From assembly GCA_029532415.1 (NCBI GenBank), contig JAQOTA010000015.1:558001-622000 (forward strand): DNA of 64,000 nucleotides. Reading direction: 5' to 3'. The notes under the pieces are model-generated. The model saw nothing but the letters and a program-made list of their open reading frames with translations. It was not told the origin of the DNA and made no database searches. This document shows, in pieces, positions 1-10,193 of the stretch. Source of the DNA: Marasmius tenuissimus (taxonomy: Eukaryota; Basidiomycota; Agaricomycetes; Agaricales; Marasmiaceae). Numbering within the stretch: the stretch's first letter is position 1; each line of letters begins with the position of its first letter. A program made the position numbers and the translations under genes.

Positions 1-91
1 TGACGCTCCCTGCAGGCCATGCTCTGGGCTCTAGCGGGGTCGCGAGAGCGATTGAGAACGAAGCGAAGGCGAGGAGGGTAGTCTTGAACAT
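1..91 (-). CDS. Secreted protein, N-terminus only (cut by left edge)
   Basis: The minus-strand ATG at 91-89 opens a frame that runs off the window. Its first 18 or so residues are a textbook signal peptide: Met-Phe-Lys, then a hydrophobic stretch rich in Leu, Ala, Phe and Ile, then Ala-Leu-Ala-Thr-Pro as a likely signal peptidase site. A TATA-like gataaaag lies about 40 nt upstream (near 130-137). Only 30 codons are visible, so the family cannot be named. It points away from the uricase gene's 3' end, on the same strand. Confidence 0.6.
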   Translation of the reverse strand, partial: MFKTTLLAFASFSIALATPLEPRAWPAGSV

Positions 92-624
92 GGTGCGTCC
101 CAAAGTTTGGAGTCAATAGGTCGCTCTCTTTTATCTTCGCCCGTAACCTGCGACGAGGACTAAGAGCCGCTCTCGGCAGTTTCGTCCATATGGTATAGTA
201 TTTGGAGACTGTCCAAGTATGGTCTCCGAATTTGCGACGTCGCGCTCAGAAGGCGGATGTGCCCATGTGCAGATATGACCCACATGCGTAAGGCGTATCC
301 GAAGATAAAGTACGAAGTAGGTTGCAGCAGTGCTCTGGCATTGGCAGGGGAGTTCTCGGTCAGTGGAGGATGCTCGGTCCGCAGACATGTAGCGCAAGTA
401 CCCAGTTGAACGTGTGCAGACCAGTGTAGAACATCGCATGTTGTCCAGGGAACCCACATGCTAATCGCCAAATACGGTCGTATTCGTCCTCTCTCGTGAC
501 ATTATCATATCCAAGAACGTACACGTTCATTCATTTACGAATCGTTGGTGAGGCTTTGTAGGCCAATACAGATGGATAGATGCACATGCGAACCTAAATG
601 GGTTCTGTCCCGATAGCCTGTTTC
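92..624. other. Intergenic, no gene seen
   Basis: This stretch lies between the edge gene and the uricase stop codon. The overlapping open frames (up to about 108 codons on the minus strand) have no recognisable domain, signal peptide or splice-consistent extension. Only the TATA-like site near 130-137 is worth noting. Confidence 0.5.
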
Positions 625-2154
625 TCACTTGCGCGATACAGTTGCTGTAATCAACCCGCTGGATAAATCAACAGAAGGGTCAGTATGCTAAGAACACAGG
701 CGAAATCAGGATCGTACCTCGGTGCAGCGACTGGCATAAAAACCTCGGCCTTCGAACTACAAGGAATGCTTTATTAGTCTGGGTCAACAAGAGGCGATAA
801 CTAGAAAGCAGATGTAGGGTAGCCTCTCAAAGGGTATCCTTTGAGAGGCCCCACATATAGACACGCCGAGCATTCCATAGCACCACAAAACGTGGACGGG
901 GGACTGATAATAGATACGCACGGGGTCAGGTTGTCCACTCCAATGTACTTCATATCGACAGGAATGTAGTGCTTGTTCGGTAGAGCATATGAAACGGTCG
1001 CAACGCCAGCATGGTCGTGTACTATCTTCGTAGCCATTTTGTACAGAGTTGCCTATAAAGGAACAAGTGATAAGAATAGGGAAATGATAGCGATTGGGCG
1101 GATCGGTGATAGCTAAGATGAATGTACGGACCTGAACACTGGCGCTATCGTCTTCCGCGAAGATACCCAATGTGACCTTCCTAGTCTTCTCAGGAATACT
1201 CGTGTCCCAAATGGTACCCGCTTCTTGTCCTTCCGCCACAGGAATAGCAAAATCCAACTTGTCCTCGTTCTTAGGTGTTGGAAGGTCAATAGGAGCAAAT
1301 GTATAGCTGAGGTCAACGGAGGTCGAGAAGATTCGGTCGTCCACCTCAACCAAGGTTGTGTACTCGTCTCTGACAAAGTTGGTGAAAGCCGAGCCAGTGG
1401 ACTTCAAGACTGTGCGAGGATAAGTGTTGTTCAAGCGTGAGAGGTAGTGCTTGCCCACCGAGCAGGTCATTAATTCCAGCACTAACACGCCCAACAAGTT
1501 TGTCCTTTCCTCCAGATGCATCGACCTGTCGCCAGCGTCAGTTCCTCGACAAACTTGCATCTAGAATATGACTCACCTCCACTTTCACGGTTCTCTTCTC
1601 ATCACCATCTCTGAAGAACGAATGAGAGTGTTCCTTCGTTTCACTTCCGGTTTCTACCGGAATTCTCGACCATCTCAGCTGTTCGACCGTGATGAAGGCT
1701 TTATGAAGATGGGAATATTTTGAGACGAGATGAGTGCCGAGATGAAGTGCGAATCGTTCGGCGATAAGGATGTGTGGAGAAACTTTGGCCAGATCTTAAA
1801 AAAACCTTATAAGCAAGGCCTTCTAGCTCTGCATAGCGACGCACAATATGTTATGTTCTTCACTAAAGACAGATTTTAGCAAGATTTATTATCAAGAAAG
1901 ACGCGTGGACACGTACAAGAATCGGTTGCGACCACGACGGAGTTGTCTGCCTTGGTGTAGCTGAGAATAGGAATGAGAAATGAGATCGTTTCCTCCGTAT
2001 ACGAGCTTCACCTAGTCTCGATGTCGCCCTCAACCAGTACCGTGACATTGTACTCGACAACGTGATGCCAGTTTCCCTCTCTGAAAACGCGCAGTACCCT
2101 GACTTTGTCTTTTCCGTAGCGCGCGTGGCTCAAGTACGAGACTTCGGAGGACAT
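625..2154 (-). CDS. uaZ: Urate oxidase (uricase)
   Basis: Oxidises urate to 5-hydroxyisourate in purine breakdown, normally in peroxisomes. Nine exons on the minus strand: 2154-2012, 1960-1917, 1862-1845, 1794-1577, 1525-1459, 1409-1132, 1052-922, 756-718, 658-625. They join in frame to 323 residues, the usual length for the family. Visible signatures are Tyr-Gly-Lys near 13-15 (catalytic Lys), VVVATDS with the Thr-Asp pair near 60-61, SRIPV and HSHSFFRDGDEKR, the DEYTTL segment, FAEDDSASVQ, and PNKHY with the catalytic His near 284. Exon 3 is only 18 nt. The intron at 757-921 is 165 nt, against 49-79 nt for the others, and carries a perfect hairpin. The C-terminus is Ser-Arg-Lys, not a canonical SKL-type peroxisomal signal. 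The gene symbol follows Aspergillus usage. Confidence 0.95.
822..849. repeat. Perfect 12-bp inverted repeat inside a uricase intron
   Basis: Arms at 822-833 (GCCTCTCAAAGG) and 838-849 are exact reverse complements with a 4-nt loop. The element lies wholly inside the unusually long intron at 757-921 of the uricase gene, so the pre-mRNA can fold a strong hairpin there. Confidence 0.85.
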
Positions 2155-2388
2155 GTCAGCTGGAGAGGTGATGGTGGTGGTTGTGCGTCGATAGATAAGA
2201 AGCTTGTGGGTCCATGATGGTTCCAGACCAGCTCAGTGACCCTCGTGACCACGATGTGTTACCAGTTCAACTGTCACTGAATCGACAAGTCAAACGTTGG
2301 TTAAACGTTAAATACTTTAAAGATCAGGGTCGGTACGAGGTCTAGGCAACTACATGCATATAAATATACGATTCAAAAATCGAAGATT

Positions 2389-3714
2389 TCAAACGATTTC
2401 TTTAACCTCCCCATCTTTCTCTTTAGCTGCCGCGTACTCGGAAGGGGAGAATCCCGAGGTCACACCGACCGTCGAGACATCAAAGGTGCGGGTGGCGAAA
2501 CGAGGTCGCGACTCCAACGCGACGGACGTTGCCCCGGTACCACCAGTTCCAGATCCCGCTCGAGTTGCAGCAGAGTTCAAATCATTGGAAGTCATTCCCA
2601 AGCTCGTCATGATAATGATCATGGTAGGAACGATTGCCTAGATTTAGATAGTGGCGAGAAGTTAGCTGTGGCCACAAGAACGACGCTGGTGTAGGCTGGT
2701 AGTAGCACTCACAGTCAACTGGGCGATAGGATCGTACACGATGTAAAACGCGTTGCTTCCCAAGAAGTAAAGCGTAATTTCAACTATCAATGCCGACGAA
2801 TAGATGGCTCCGGACTCGATGATCAGCACCAGGATTCTTTGGTAATTGACGAAAGTCTTGGAATGCGAGAATTGTCGACCAAGGTACCTGTCAAAGTAAA
2901 AGCATCAACTGCCGGCCACAGAGGTCGAAAGAGGCCCAAAGCCGTTATTAATTTACCAGATTCGGAGGGCAATAAGTGATGTCACCACGACATTGGTGAC
3001 GAGGGACAAGATGAACATTGACCCATTCCATCTTTCCAGATCGACCACAAACGCACTGTGGATGTGTTTCGCCACCGCAAAGATGTAGGACTGTCCGAAT
3101 CCACAAACTGTTTGCAGACCTTTGGCCGTCAAGATATCTATCAGAGTTTCAAACGAACACAGACGCACCTGCGGAGCCGATGATCAATAGGACGGGGATA
3201 GCGGAAACCAGACGATTCCTTCCCCATACGTGATAGCACCTCCACACCTATACATATGGGGGAACCGGTTTAGGAAGTCATTCGTCGCGAAAGAAGCAAG
3301 AGCCACCCACCATTATACTGTCCCCCAAGATCGAGTTAACGGAGTGGATTGTCACTTTCGCAACGTTTGCTGGAACCGAGACATCCGAAAAGAACGCCCC
3401 CGGCCCTCCAGGTCGATCCCGCAAGTCGATAAAGCCAATTATCAGTCTCGAGAACCCCATCGAACAATGGATGGTCGAGAAGATGAACATGGCTATCGCA
3501 ATACTAAGGATTACGGGTTGTATGGTTCTTGTCTTGCGCTTGTAACGAGCAATGAAGAGGTATGAACAAAAGAGCGACAAGTTGATTCCTGGTAGTGTCG
3601 ACCCGTCAGCGACCAGCGGTAGACATTGAGGGGAAATCTGTACCACTCACCATAAAAGAGAGTTTCTAGCCATATCGCTGTAAGGTATGCTTTATCCAGA
3701 GGGATGACAGACAT
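2389..3714 (-). CDS. Multi-pass membrane protein of the mushroom 7-TM type
   Basis: Six exons on the minus strand: 3714-3651, 3588-3311, 3247-3169, 3119-2957, 2887-2713, 2637-2389, joining in frame to 335 residues. The protein has a short N-terminus, about seven hydrophobic segments, and a Ser/Thr-rich polar tail of about 60 residues. Recognisable marks of this Agaricomycete-expanded type are a PGGP-AFF-D loop, ILGDS near the end of TM3, a Trp-Arg-Cys-Tyr-x-x-Trp motif (exon 3) and an IIESGAIYSSAL segment. The biochemical role is unknown. The layout resembles receptors, but no ligand or G-protein motif can be claimed. The stop codon lies 234 bp upstream of the uricase ATG, in tandem on the same strand. 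For the exon 3/4 intron I chose the 49-nt version over an in-frame 31-nt alternative because 31 nt is too short to splice. Confidence 0.85.
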
Positions 3715-6700
3715 GTTGAGGGGAGGTAAGGTCCTGGTGAATCAAATTTGCCTCGGGGACCTCTTTAAGTATAACAAACCCGCCGGCTACGATCCAGTAA
3801 AGCGCATGGGGTTTACATTTTCGGGCTCCGATTACCTGTGGGTAACATAAAGCGTCAGTTCCGAATTTTGATCAGGTGGATCCCATATCGTCAATGAAGA
3901 ACTCATTCCCGGTCTTTCCAACCAGCAGTCCGCGACATTCTCCGAGTTCCGTATATCGTTTGGCCCAGAAGAGAAGCTGGTGCTCCTTAATCGGAACTAT
4001 GGTCGACTTCCTTGGGATATCATGATGTGATGGACTTCGACTGCGCGCTGGTATGACGCTTTCAACATGGTGTCCATCGGTGGAGGACGAGTGGTACTAC
4101 CTGTTCTCATGCCCCCGGTGTATCTCGATTCAGCGCATTCCCAAGCACGGGTCAGTATTCATTCGATGTGCAAGAAGACGTTGAACCGATTTCCACGACT
4201 GTCCGCTCCCAAGATGAGCCATTGTTCAATGAAAGTTTTCAGTGATTTGGTGAGCTCAAGATGAGTCTTACATGGGCTATTACACCATTCGACTGCTTGA
4301 ACGGAGATCCCGTTGTTTGCTCGCGAGCCGCAGCCTGCACGGAGGCCTCGGGGAGCAGGAGACCGTGTGAGACTAGAGGGAGAACAAAATGGTCGACCCT
4401 CGTGGATTTGGTATACCTGGCGGGTGGCCGTATGCAAGACAAATGTAAATGATGGACGAACTCCGAGCGTGGACCAGCAACAATGGTCAGATCTGAGCGA
4501 AGTGAGAAAAATGTGAAAGACACTGACATGCTTTGAATGCTTATGCACTCGAGTATAGTCAAGGTAGCTTCCGCCAGTAGAGCCACTGCAGAAAGGAATC
4601 CGTCAACTCGGCTGACGCTCAAGTTATTTTTAGAAAAGCGTGAAGGCGCATCCGGACCTGAAGCTGGCGAAGGTGACGGTATGATAGGTGAGGGCGAACG
4701 CACCTAACCAGACGGGTTCCAGAATCTAGATTGATGAGGCACCACGGCGCATGGTGATGGAAAACAAAGATATTCCTATCTAGTAACGCGGAGAGCTTCG
4801 TGAGGTTCTCCGAGATGAACCGTATGCAAGGAAAGCTATAGGACAGCAGAAGTCACTGAGTAAGAAAAGATTCACACGAGAGCACATCGTACATACATCA
4901 AACGGGATGATCAACAGCGGCTAGTACAAGCGGTGATGACGCCTGCCATTGGAGAACTTGGAGCAGCCAAATCAAGTCCACCAAGGACTTCTGACCAGTC
5001 GCTTCGGAGGAACTTCATCATCTGGAGCTTCATCACTGCAAGGAAACATCAGTGCTTCTGATATCGCAGCGGAGCAGTGAATGCATGATAGCCATCGCTT
5101 GTCATCTTCTCGATACCGCTTTCCCAGACATGCCGTCTGAATTCGCAGTTTTGAAAAGGGGGTTTATAAAAGAGGTTGCATACCCGAAATACATTCACGT
5201 GGAATCACCACGATCTCGACAGGAGGTTTTTGTGCTGCATACAGGCGTATGAATCTTCCCTTCTTAGGTGCCAAAGATGCATGACTTTTGCTTCGATTCG
5301 AAGTCGATGTAATTATTCGAGGAGATGGGAGGCGATGATGGTGGGGCAAGTTCAAAATGCGGCATGTACTTGATGGCGGCCCGGTTTACAATTGACACGC
5401 CCAAGCCTGCCCTAAACAATAGTCCTACTGAAGTGCTTAGGCTAACAAAACCTCAATTTCGACCACTATCACTTCAACGATCACTCACTAGCAGTATGGA
5501 CTTGTTCAGCACTCTTTCATGTAAAGCTTTCCCAGAGGTATCTTCTTTCGCAGAGGACTTCCCCTCAATGTCCCACATCAACCCGGTTACTCAAAGTCAT
5601 GAAGTTCCTCCATAGCCCGTCCGGCATTGGCCATCGCATTATCGCAGACTTATCAAGTGAGCGGGTCATTTAGGCTGATAGAGGGACTCGCTTGACGAGT
5701 GACAGTAGGTCCTGAGGCCAGCTTCAAGATAAAAGATCGGGCAAATCTAGGGCAGAAACACCCATCGAGCTTCTCGTTTGATTTACTGGCGGTCGAAGAA
5801 CATGTCCCTCGGCAGAGAAGAGAGCATATACTAGAGATACGTGCCTCCCAATTCTCGCGACCATCCGAGTTGAAACTTGCTGGCAAAATCCCCCTAATGT
5901 TGGCATGTAGGTTCGGTTTCTTGGAAATCAGGACGATGTTGAGATTTGTTGTGAGTAATTTTGGTTGATGAAGAGACGCGATCTTGGATAAAACTCCGGA
6001 GAAATCACAGCTTCTGCTTCGAATTCCTCAAGCCAGCGATAGACTGGGCCCGACACGGACGCGTTGCGGAAGGCGAGGGCGCTGATATCACGTGATGGGA
6101 ATAGAATGAGGCAATTTTCAATTCCAAGGCTCTCAGCCAATCGCGTTTTGGCGCGGCGCATAAACCGCTCTGAAATTCAATTTCTGCGGGCTTATAAAGG
6201 CAGCATGCACCCATTTGGTTGCCGCCTGTTGCTGCTCTTTCCCCCTTCCAGGCCCTCTCCTCATCAAAACCGCGACCCGTTTGCCTCCCCTCCTCACTCC
6301 CTCTTCTCTTCTCAACGATGACCAACCTCAAGGCTTTTCGAACCCAGGACCCAAGGACCTGAGCATCAAGAAAGGCACGCATGCCTAAAACCTCGCCAGT
6401 TCATCGGAGGTTCTTGAGGGAAACGCCCAGCTAGACCGTCGGTATTGGAGGCTCATGGAAAGTTCTGGGTGCCGCAGTGCGTACCACTAGACCTCTCCCC
6501 GTGATATGTGTGCTCATCGTACCTCAGAGACGGCCTCACCTCTCCCGACCCTTCTGCACTCGCAACCTTCCAGTGCTACGGTCCACCCAATCCACCGGTC
6601 GTGGCATGGCGAACCCGGGAACATCGCACCCCCGGCGGCCCGTTCCTCTCGCCAAGGTCTTGGCTCGGCTTTTTACTGGCCCGAGTTGTCCTGGCGTTGC

Positions 6701-7103
6701 CATTGTCATTGTCAATATCGTGTCGTGTGGTTTGGGCCGGAGTCTAGACCTACTCGATTCCCGATGCACGCTCGCAACCTTCTCAAGGAAGAGTACCCTC
6801 AAGCACCCTCTCTCCAGTATTCACGCCATTTTTCCGCTGCTGTTAATCTCTTCGTACATGCATGGGTTTTGTGGACTTGGAATAAAAATCCTTCTTACCC
6901 TTACCGCCCTTGGCCGGAAGGACGACCGATCGGAACAACAATCAGAACGTACCCATGGTGCAGTTTGTAATTCCTTGGGGAATTGAAGGAGCGAGGGAAG
7001 CTGCCCGATTCGGGTTAGGACTTGAGTGTCGTATTTGAACCGGCACAATAGCATCCACGTTCACAGACGTCCACTCACTCGGAACTCTCTTTCCTCTGTT
7101 TCG
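3715..7103. other. No confident gene; possible coding remnants
   Basis: No complete gene could be built here. Around 3890-4020 a stretch stays open in three frames. The plus-strand reading contains an Arg-Asn-Tyr-Gly-Arg-Leu-Pro-Trp-Asp segment and the minus-strand reading a Phe-Trp-Ala-Lys-Arg-Tyr-Thr-Glu-Leu segment. Both look protein-like, but neither extends into a gene. Other frames near 4260-4550, 5050-5370 and 5700-5970 are not recognisable. From about 6190 the DNA becomes C/T-rich and promoter-like. Confidence 0.4.
6193..6320 (+). promoter_or_regulatory. TATA box plus pyrimidine-rich leader
   Basis: TATAAAG at 6193-6199 is followed by a long C/T-rich leader and an ATG at 6319. This is the usual look of a fungal core promoter, but that ATG opens only a 14-codon frame. 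The ferric reductase start lies about 785 bp further on, so the promoter may drive an unread upstream exon, a non-coding transcript or a lost gene. Confidence 0.35.
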
Positions 7104-9189
7104 ATGCCTCTCGCAGTTCTGCTCCCCAGACATGACATGTCCGGCCTCACTGAGGCGGAACTCGCAGAAAGGGAGATCGATCCTTACGAGGAGACTCCAA
7201 AGTATGCGATTGGTGTTGTGGGCTTCGTTTGCGGTTTCATTGCCCTTTTTGTCGTCGCTCGTGTCGTTCTTACCTTGCGACGACGATTTGGCCCGTTGTT
7301 CGTGAAATCGAGCGTCTACCGCAGACTCACTGCTGCGAGTAGATACCTTGCTTCGAAGCAGCAGAAGCTCCTCGGTGTTTATTTCCCAGTGTTGGGAGTA
7401 ACATTGGTTACCTTTGCCTTCTTTGCGTTTACGATGCGTACGACCCTCTCATTTTAAGATGATTCAACAGATATTCTGACGAGTATTTCCACAGTTTGGA
7501 CTTGGACGATTCGACCGTACTATCGATCTCACTGGAATGTCGGTAGTAACCCCCTCGGGATGAGAAGTGGTTTCATGGCTCGTGAGTACACCTCAGCTGA
7601 ATTACTCAGTATTCATCGCTGAGAGACGTGCGACCAGTCGGCTGTTTTCCTTTCATCTTCGCTTTCGCATCCAAATGGAACTTTGTGACTTTTATCACCG
7701 GCCATTCGCATGAGAAGCTCCAGGTCTATCATCAGTTCATGTCCCACATCTTCCTTGTCCTATCCCTCATGTGAGCACTCGTCTAGGCTCCTCTTCGGCT
7801 GTAGTACTAACTCAATTCTGCCAGCCACTCATTCCCATTTCTAATCCAAGGAATGGCCGAGGTCAAGCCTGGTTTCGAGCCCATGACGCAGGTCGAATGG
7901 AGCTGGCACGTCGCTCACAAGATCTACTATTGGACTGGCGCCGCCCTACTCATCATCCTCGCTTGGCTCTGCTGGGGTAGTCTTTCCTTCATCCGCAACC
8001 GTTACTACGAGACGTTCAAATACCTCCACGTCGCCTCGGCACTCCTCTTCACCGCATTTTTCTTCCTCCACTGCAATAAGCTCCTTGGGAGCTGGGATTA
8101 TCTCTACGCGACGGTCGTCATCTACGGTGCAAGCGTCGTTTGTAGGTTTGGATGGATGCTACATACGAATAGCAGTGGGATGCCGAGAGCAACGTTCGAA
8201 TTGATGCCTGGGGGTATGGTCAAGTTGAAAGTTGCGGCTAATCCGCTGGAGAATTGGAGACCCGGACAGCATTATTTCTTCCATTTCATGACTGTGGTGC
8301 CATTCCAATCGTACGTGACTCTGCTTTTCCTGTCTTCGTTCCACTCTGACCGCTGTTGCATAATAGACACCCGTTCACGATTGCCAGTATCCCCAAGCTG
8401 GAGAAGGACGAGTCTCAAGAGCTGGTTGTGTTGATTCGTCAGGCGAATGGGCTTACGAAGAAGCTGGCAAAGTATCTAGCGAAGCGCGATGGGGCGAAGA
8501 GCATCCCTCTCCTTCTGGATGGTCCATTTGGTGGTCTTGGTCACGACATATCGATCTACGAACACGTTCACTTAGTCGCCGGTGGAACTGGTGTCACCTT
8601 TGTCCTACCGGTTCTCCAGGACCTGGTGCGCAAGTCGAACCTTGGTGGTGAAAGCGTCGCATGTAAATCGATTCATCTTGTGTGGTCTGTCCGTGAGGAA
8701 GGTGGGTCTGCTTCGGTATACTTGCACTGGGAATAAAGACTGACTCTCGACAATCACTTCAGAGTCTATCGCTTGGGCGATCAACGAGATCGAAGGGGCG
8801 GCTCGGAAGGCTCTCCATGTCTCTGTCACGATTCAACTCCATGTCACAGGTGGCAGCAGACGAAACTCCGGCTCAGACTCTGACAGCGACATCAGGGAGA
8901 AGGATTCGTCCTTGGTTACAAGTTCTTCACCCTCATATGGCCGTGCGGACGTATCCTCCGTTTTACGCGCTGCAGCAGCGGAGTGTCAGACCATGGGTAT
9001 TGCCGGTATGTCCTTTTCGCTCGTTTGGATGGTGGATGGAAGACTGACGAGTTTTCTGTAATAGCTTGTGGGCCCGAGTCCCTAATTTACGACGTCCGGA
9101 ACGCTGTGGCCTCTATTCAGCGAGACATTGCGCTAGCTAAACCAGGCTGCAATGAAGTATATCTTCACACCGAAGAGTATGCGTGGTGA
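7104..9189 (+). CDS. Ferric reductase transmembrane component (FRE/NOX family)
   Basis: Moves electrons from cytosolic NADPH through FAD and two hemes across the plasma membrane to reduce extracellular Fe(III) for uptake. Seven exons: 7104-7437, 7495-7581, 7638-7770, 7825-8310, 8367-8701, 8763-9005, 9065-9189, giving 580 residues, a little shorter than many fungal FREs. An N-terminal TM segment is followed by the multi-TM ferric reductase domain. Its heme-ligand histidines lie in the H-E-K-L-Q-V-Y-H-Q-F-M-S-H stretch and in YLHVASALLFTAFFFLHC. The FAD motif HPFT is near 348, the NAD(P)-binding GPFGG near 399, AGGTGVT near 418, and CGPES near 541. A Ser/Asp-rich insert precedes the last domain strand. 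No signal peptide precedes the first TM. An earlier in-frame ATG at 7026 exists, but the sequence between looks like leader. No ferroxidase or permease partner is adjacent. Confidence 0.92.
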
Positions 9190-9624
9190 TGTAGCTTAGT
9201 TTGGTTTTCTTCCTCCTCGGCTGTACGACTAGATATGATTTGGTAAACGAATTGCAAGGAAATTTTAGCATCACATCCCAGGCCCGACGGTAACCTTCGC
9301 AAGACGGGCTCGGCTTCCAAGTTGAAATTTGGATGTTTACTATGCATATCCGCGGTATGTGGCGGCCATCGTTGTGGTAAGCCTGGGCGGGGATAGGCTC
9401 GGTACTTGGTGCTGGAAGCGTCGTGAGGTGAATATCGACTTGTGGAATTTACACCCGCCTCAGACCCTGCCGATTACTTGGTCGGCGACTTCCATCTGAA
9501 TGGTGTTTGCCTCCACAGCACCATCTTCGAATATAATTTCCCCTTGAAGGACACCGAATCGAGCTTCGACTAGTGTCAGATGCAGATCGCGTCATGTCAA
9601 ACGCACGTCTCCTCTCTTCCAACT
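9190..9624. other. Intergenic, no gene seen
   Basis: This holds the 3' flank of the ferric reductase gene and the 5' flank of the tRNA-Leu gene. Short open frames of 60-93 codons overlap the tRNA or the flank and have no recognisable features. Confidence 0.5.
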
Positions 9625-9726
9625 GGTAAGATGGCCGAGCGGTTAAGGCGTGTGACTCAAGTTTCGTACAGAAGCTTCCCTTCTCATGGGAGAAATCCCG
9701 CCTGGGTTCAAGTCCCAGTCTTACCA
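9625..9726 (+). tRNA. tRNA-Leu(CAA), intron-containing
   Basis: The acceptor stem pairs 9625-9631 (GGTAAGA) with 9719-9725 (TCTTACC), followed by discriminator A. The D-arm shows GCCGAGCGG, as in Leu and Ser tRNAs. The anticodon CAA is at 9658-9660. A long variable arm (GGGA-GAAA-TCCC) and a perfect T-arm (CTGGG-TTCAAGT-CCCAG) follow. The 102-nt gene is too long for a mature tRNA. An intron of about 19 nt right after position 37 restores about 83 nt. With that cut, the anticodon stem has one T-T mismatch. Yeast tRNA-Leu(CAA) genes also carry an intron at this site. Confidence 0.9.
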
Positions 9727-10193
9727 TCAATTTTTTGTCCCTCTGCTACCTGGAAGGTAGTGAGAATGAGGGGGGAGCGGAAGATTTTGACGGGGAGGTC
9801 GAGGAAGGAGTGAACAAGCACCACCGAATACAGGAATTTAGCGCTGTAAGGCTATGCACCTCAGTCTTCGCAGGTGTTGAAGGTCAATTCCCTAGGAGGC
9901 GTTGATTCTGCATCATAAGTAGTGGTCGGGCGAAGCAGTCACTTCCTTGAAGCTAAGAAACTCGCGCGAGTTGGGCATCTCTTCCTCGTTGTTCGCCTAT
10001 CTCGCAACCCCACCATCTCAGCAGTTGGAATGAATGGGTGGATAATTCACGATAAAATTGACTCGAAGGCGAAGATTAGAGTGTTACAGTAGAGTTGGTT
10101 GTGAGTGTTACAAGTACAAAGTCGACTGAATGAATACTAGAGGGGTATCGGAGAGAAGTAAAACTAGACCATCAAATGGACTACCATCCACCA
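9727..10193. other. Intergenic, convergent 3' flanks
   Basis: This separates the tRNA-Leu gene from the stop codon of the minus-strand gene at 10194. No open frame of interest is present. The motif GTGTTACA occurs twice near 10080-10110. Confidence 0.5.

Noticed and set aside
6477..6986. 169-codon plus-strand frame upstream of ferric reductase
   Set aside because: Three overlapping frames are all open in this GC-rich leader; none has domains or a splice link to the reductase.
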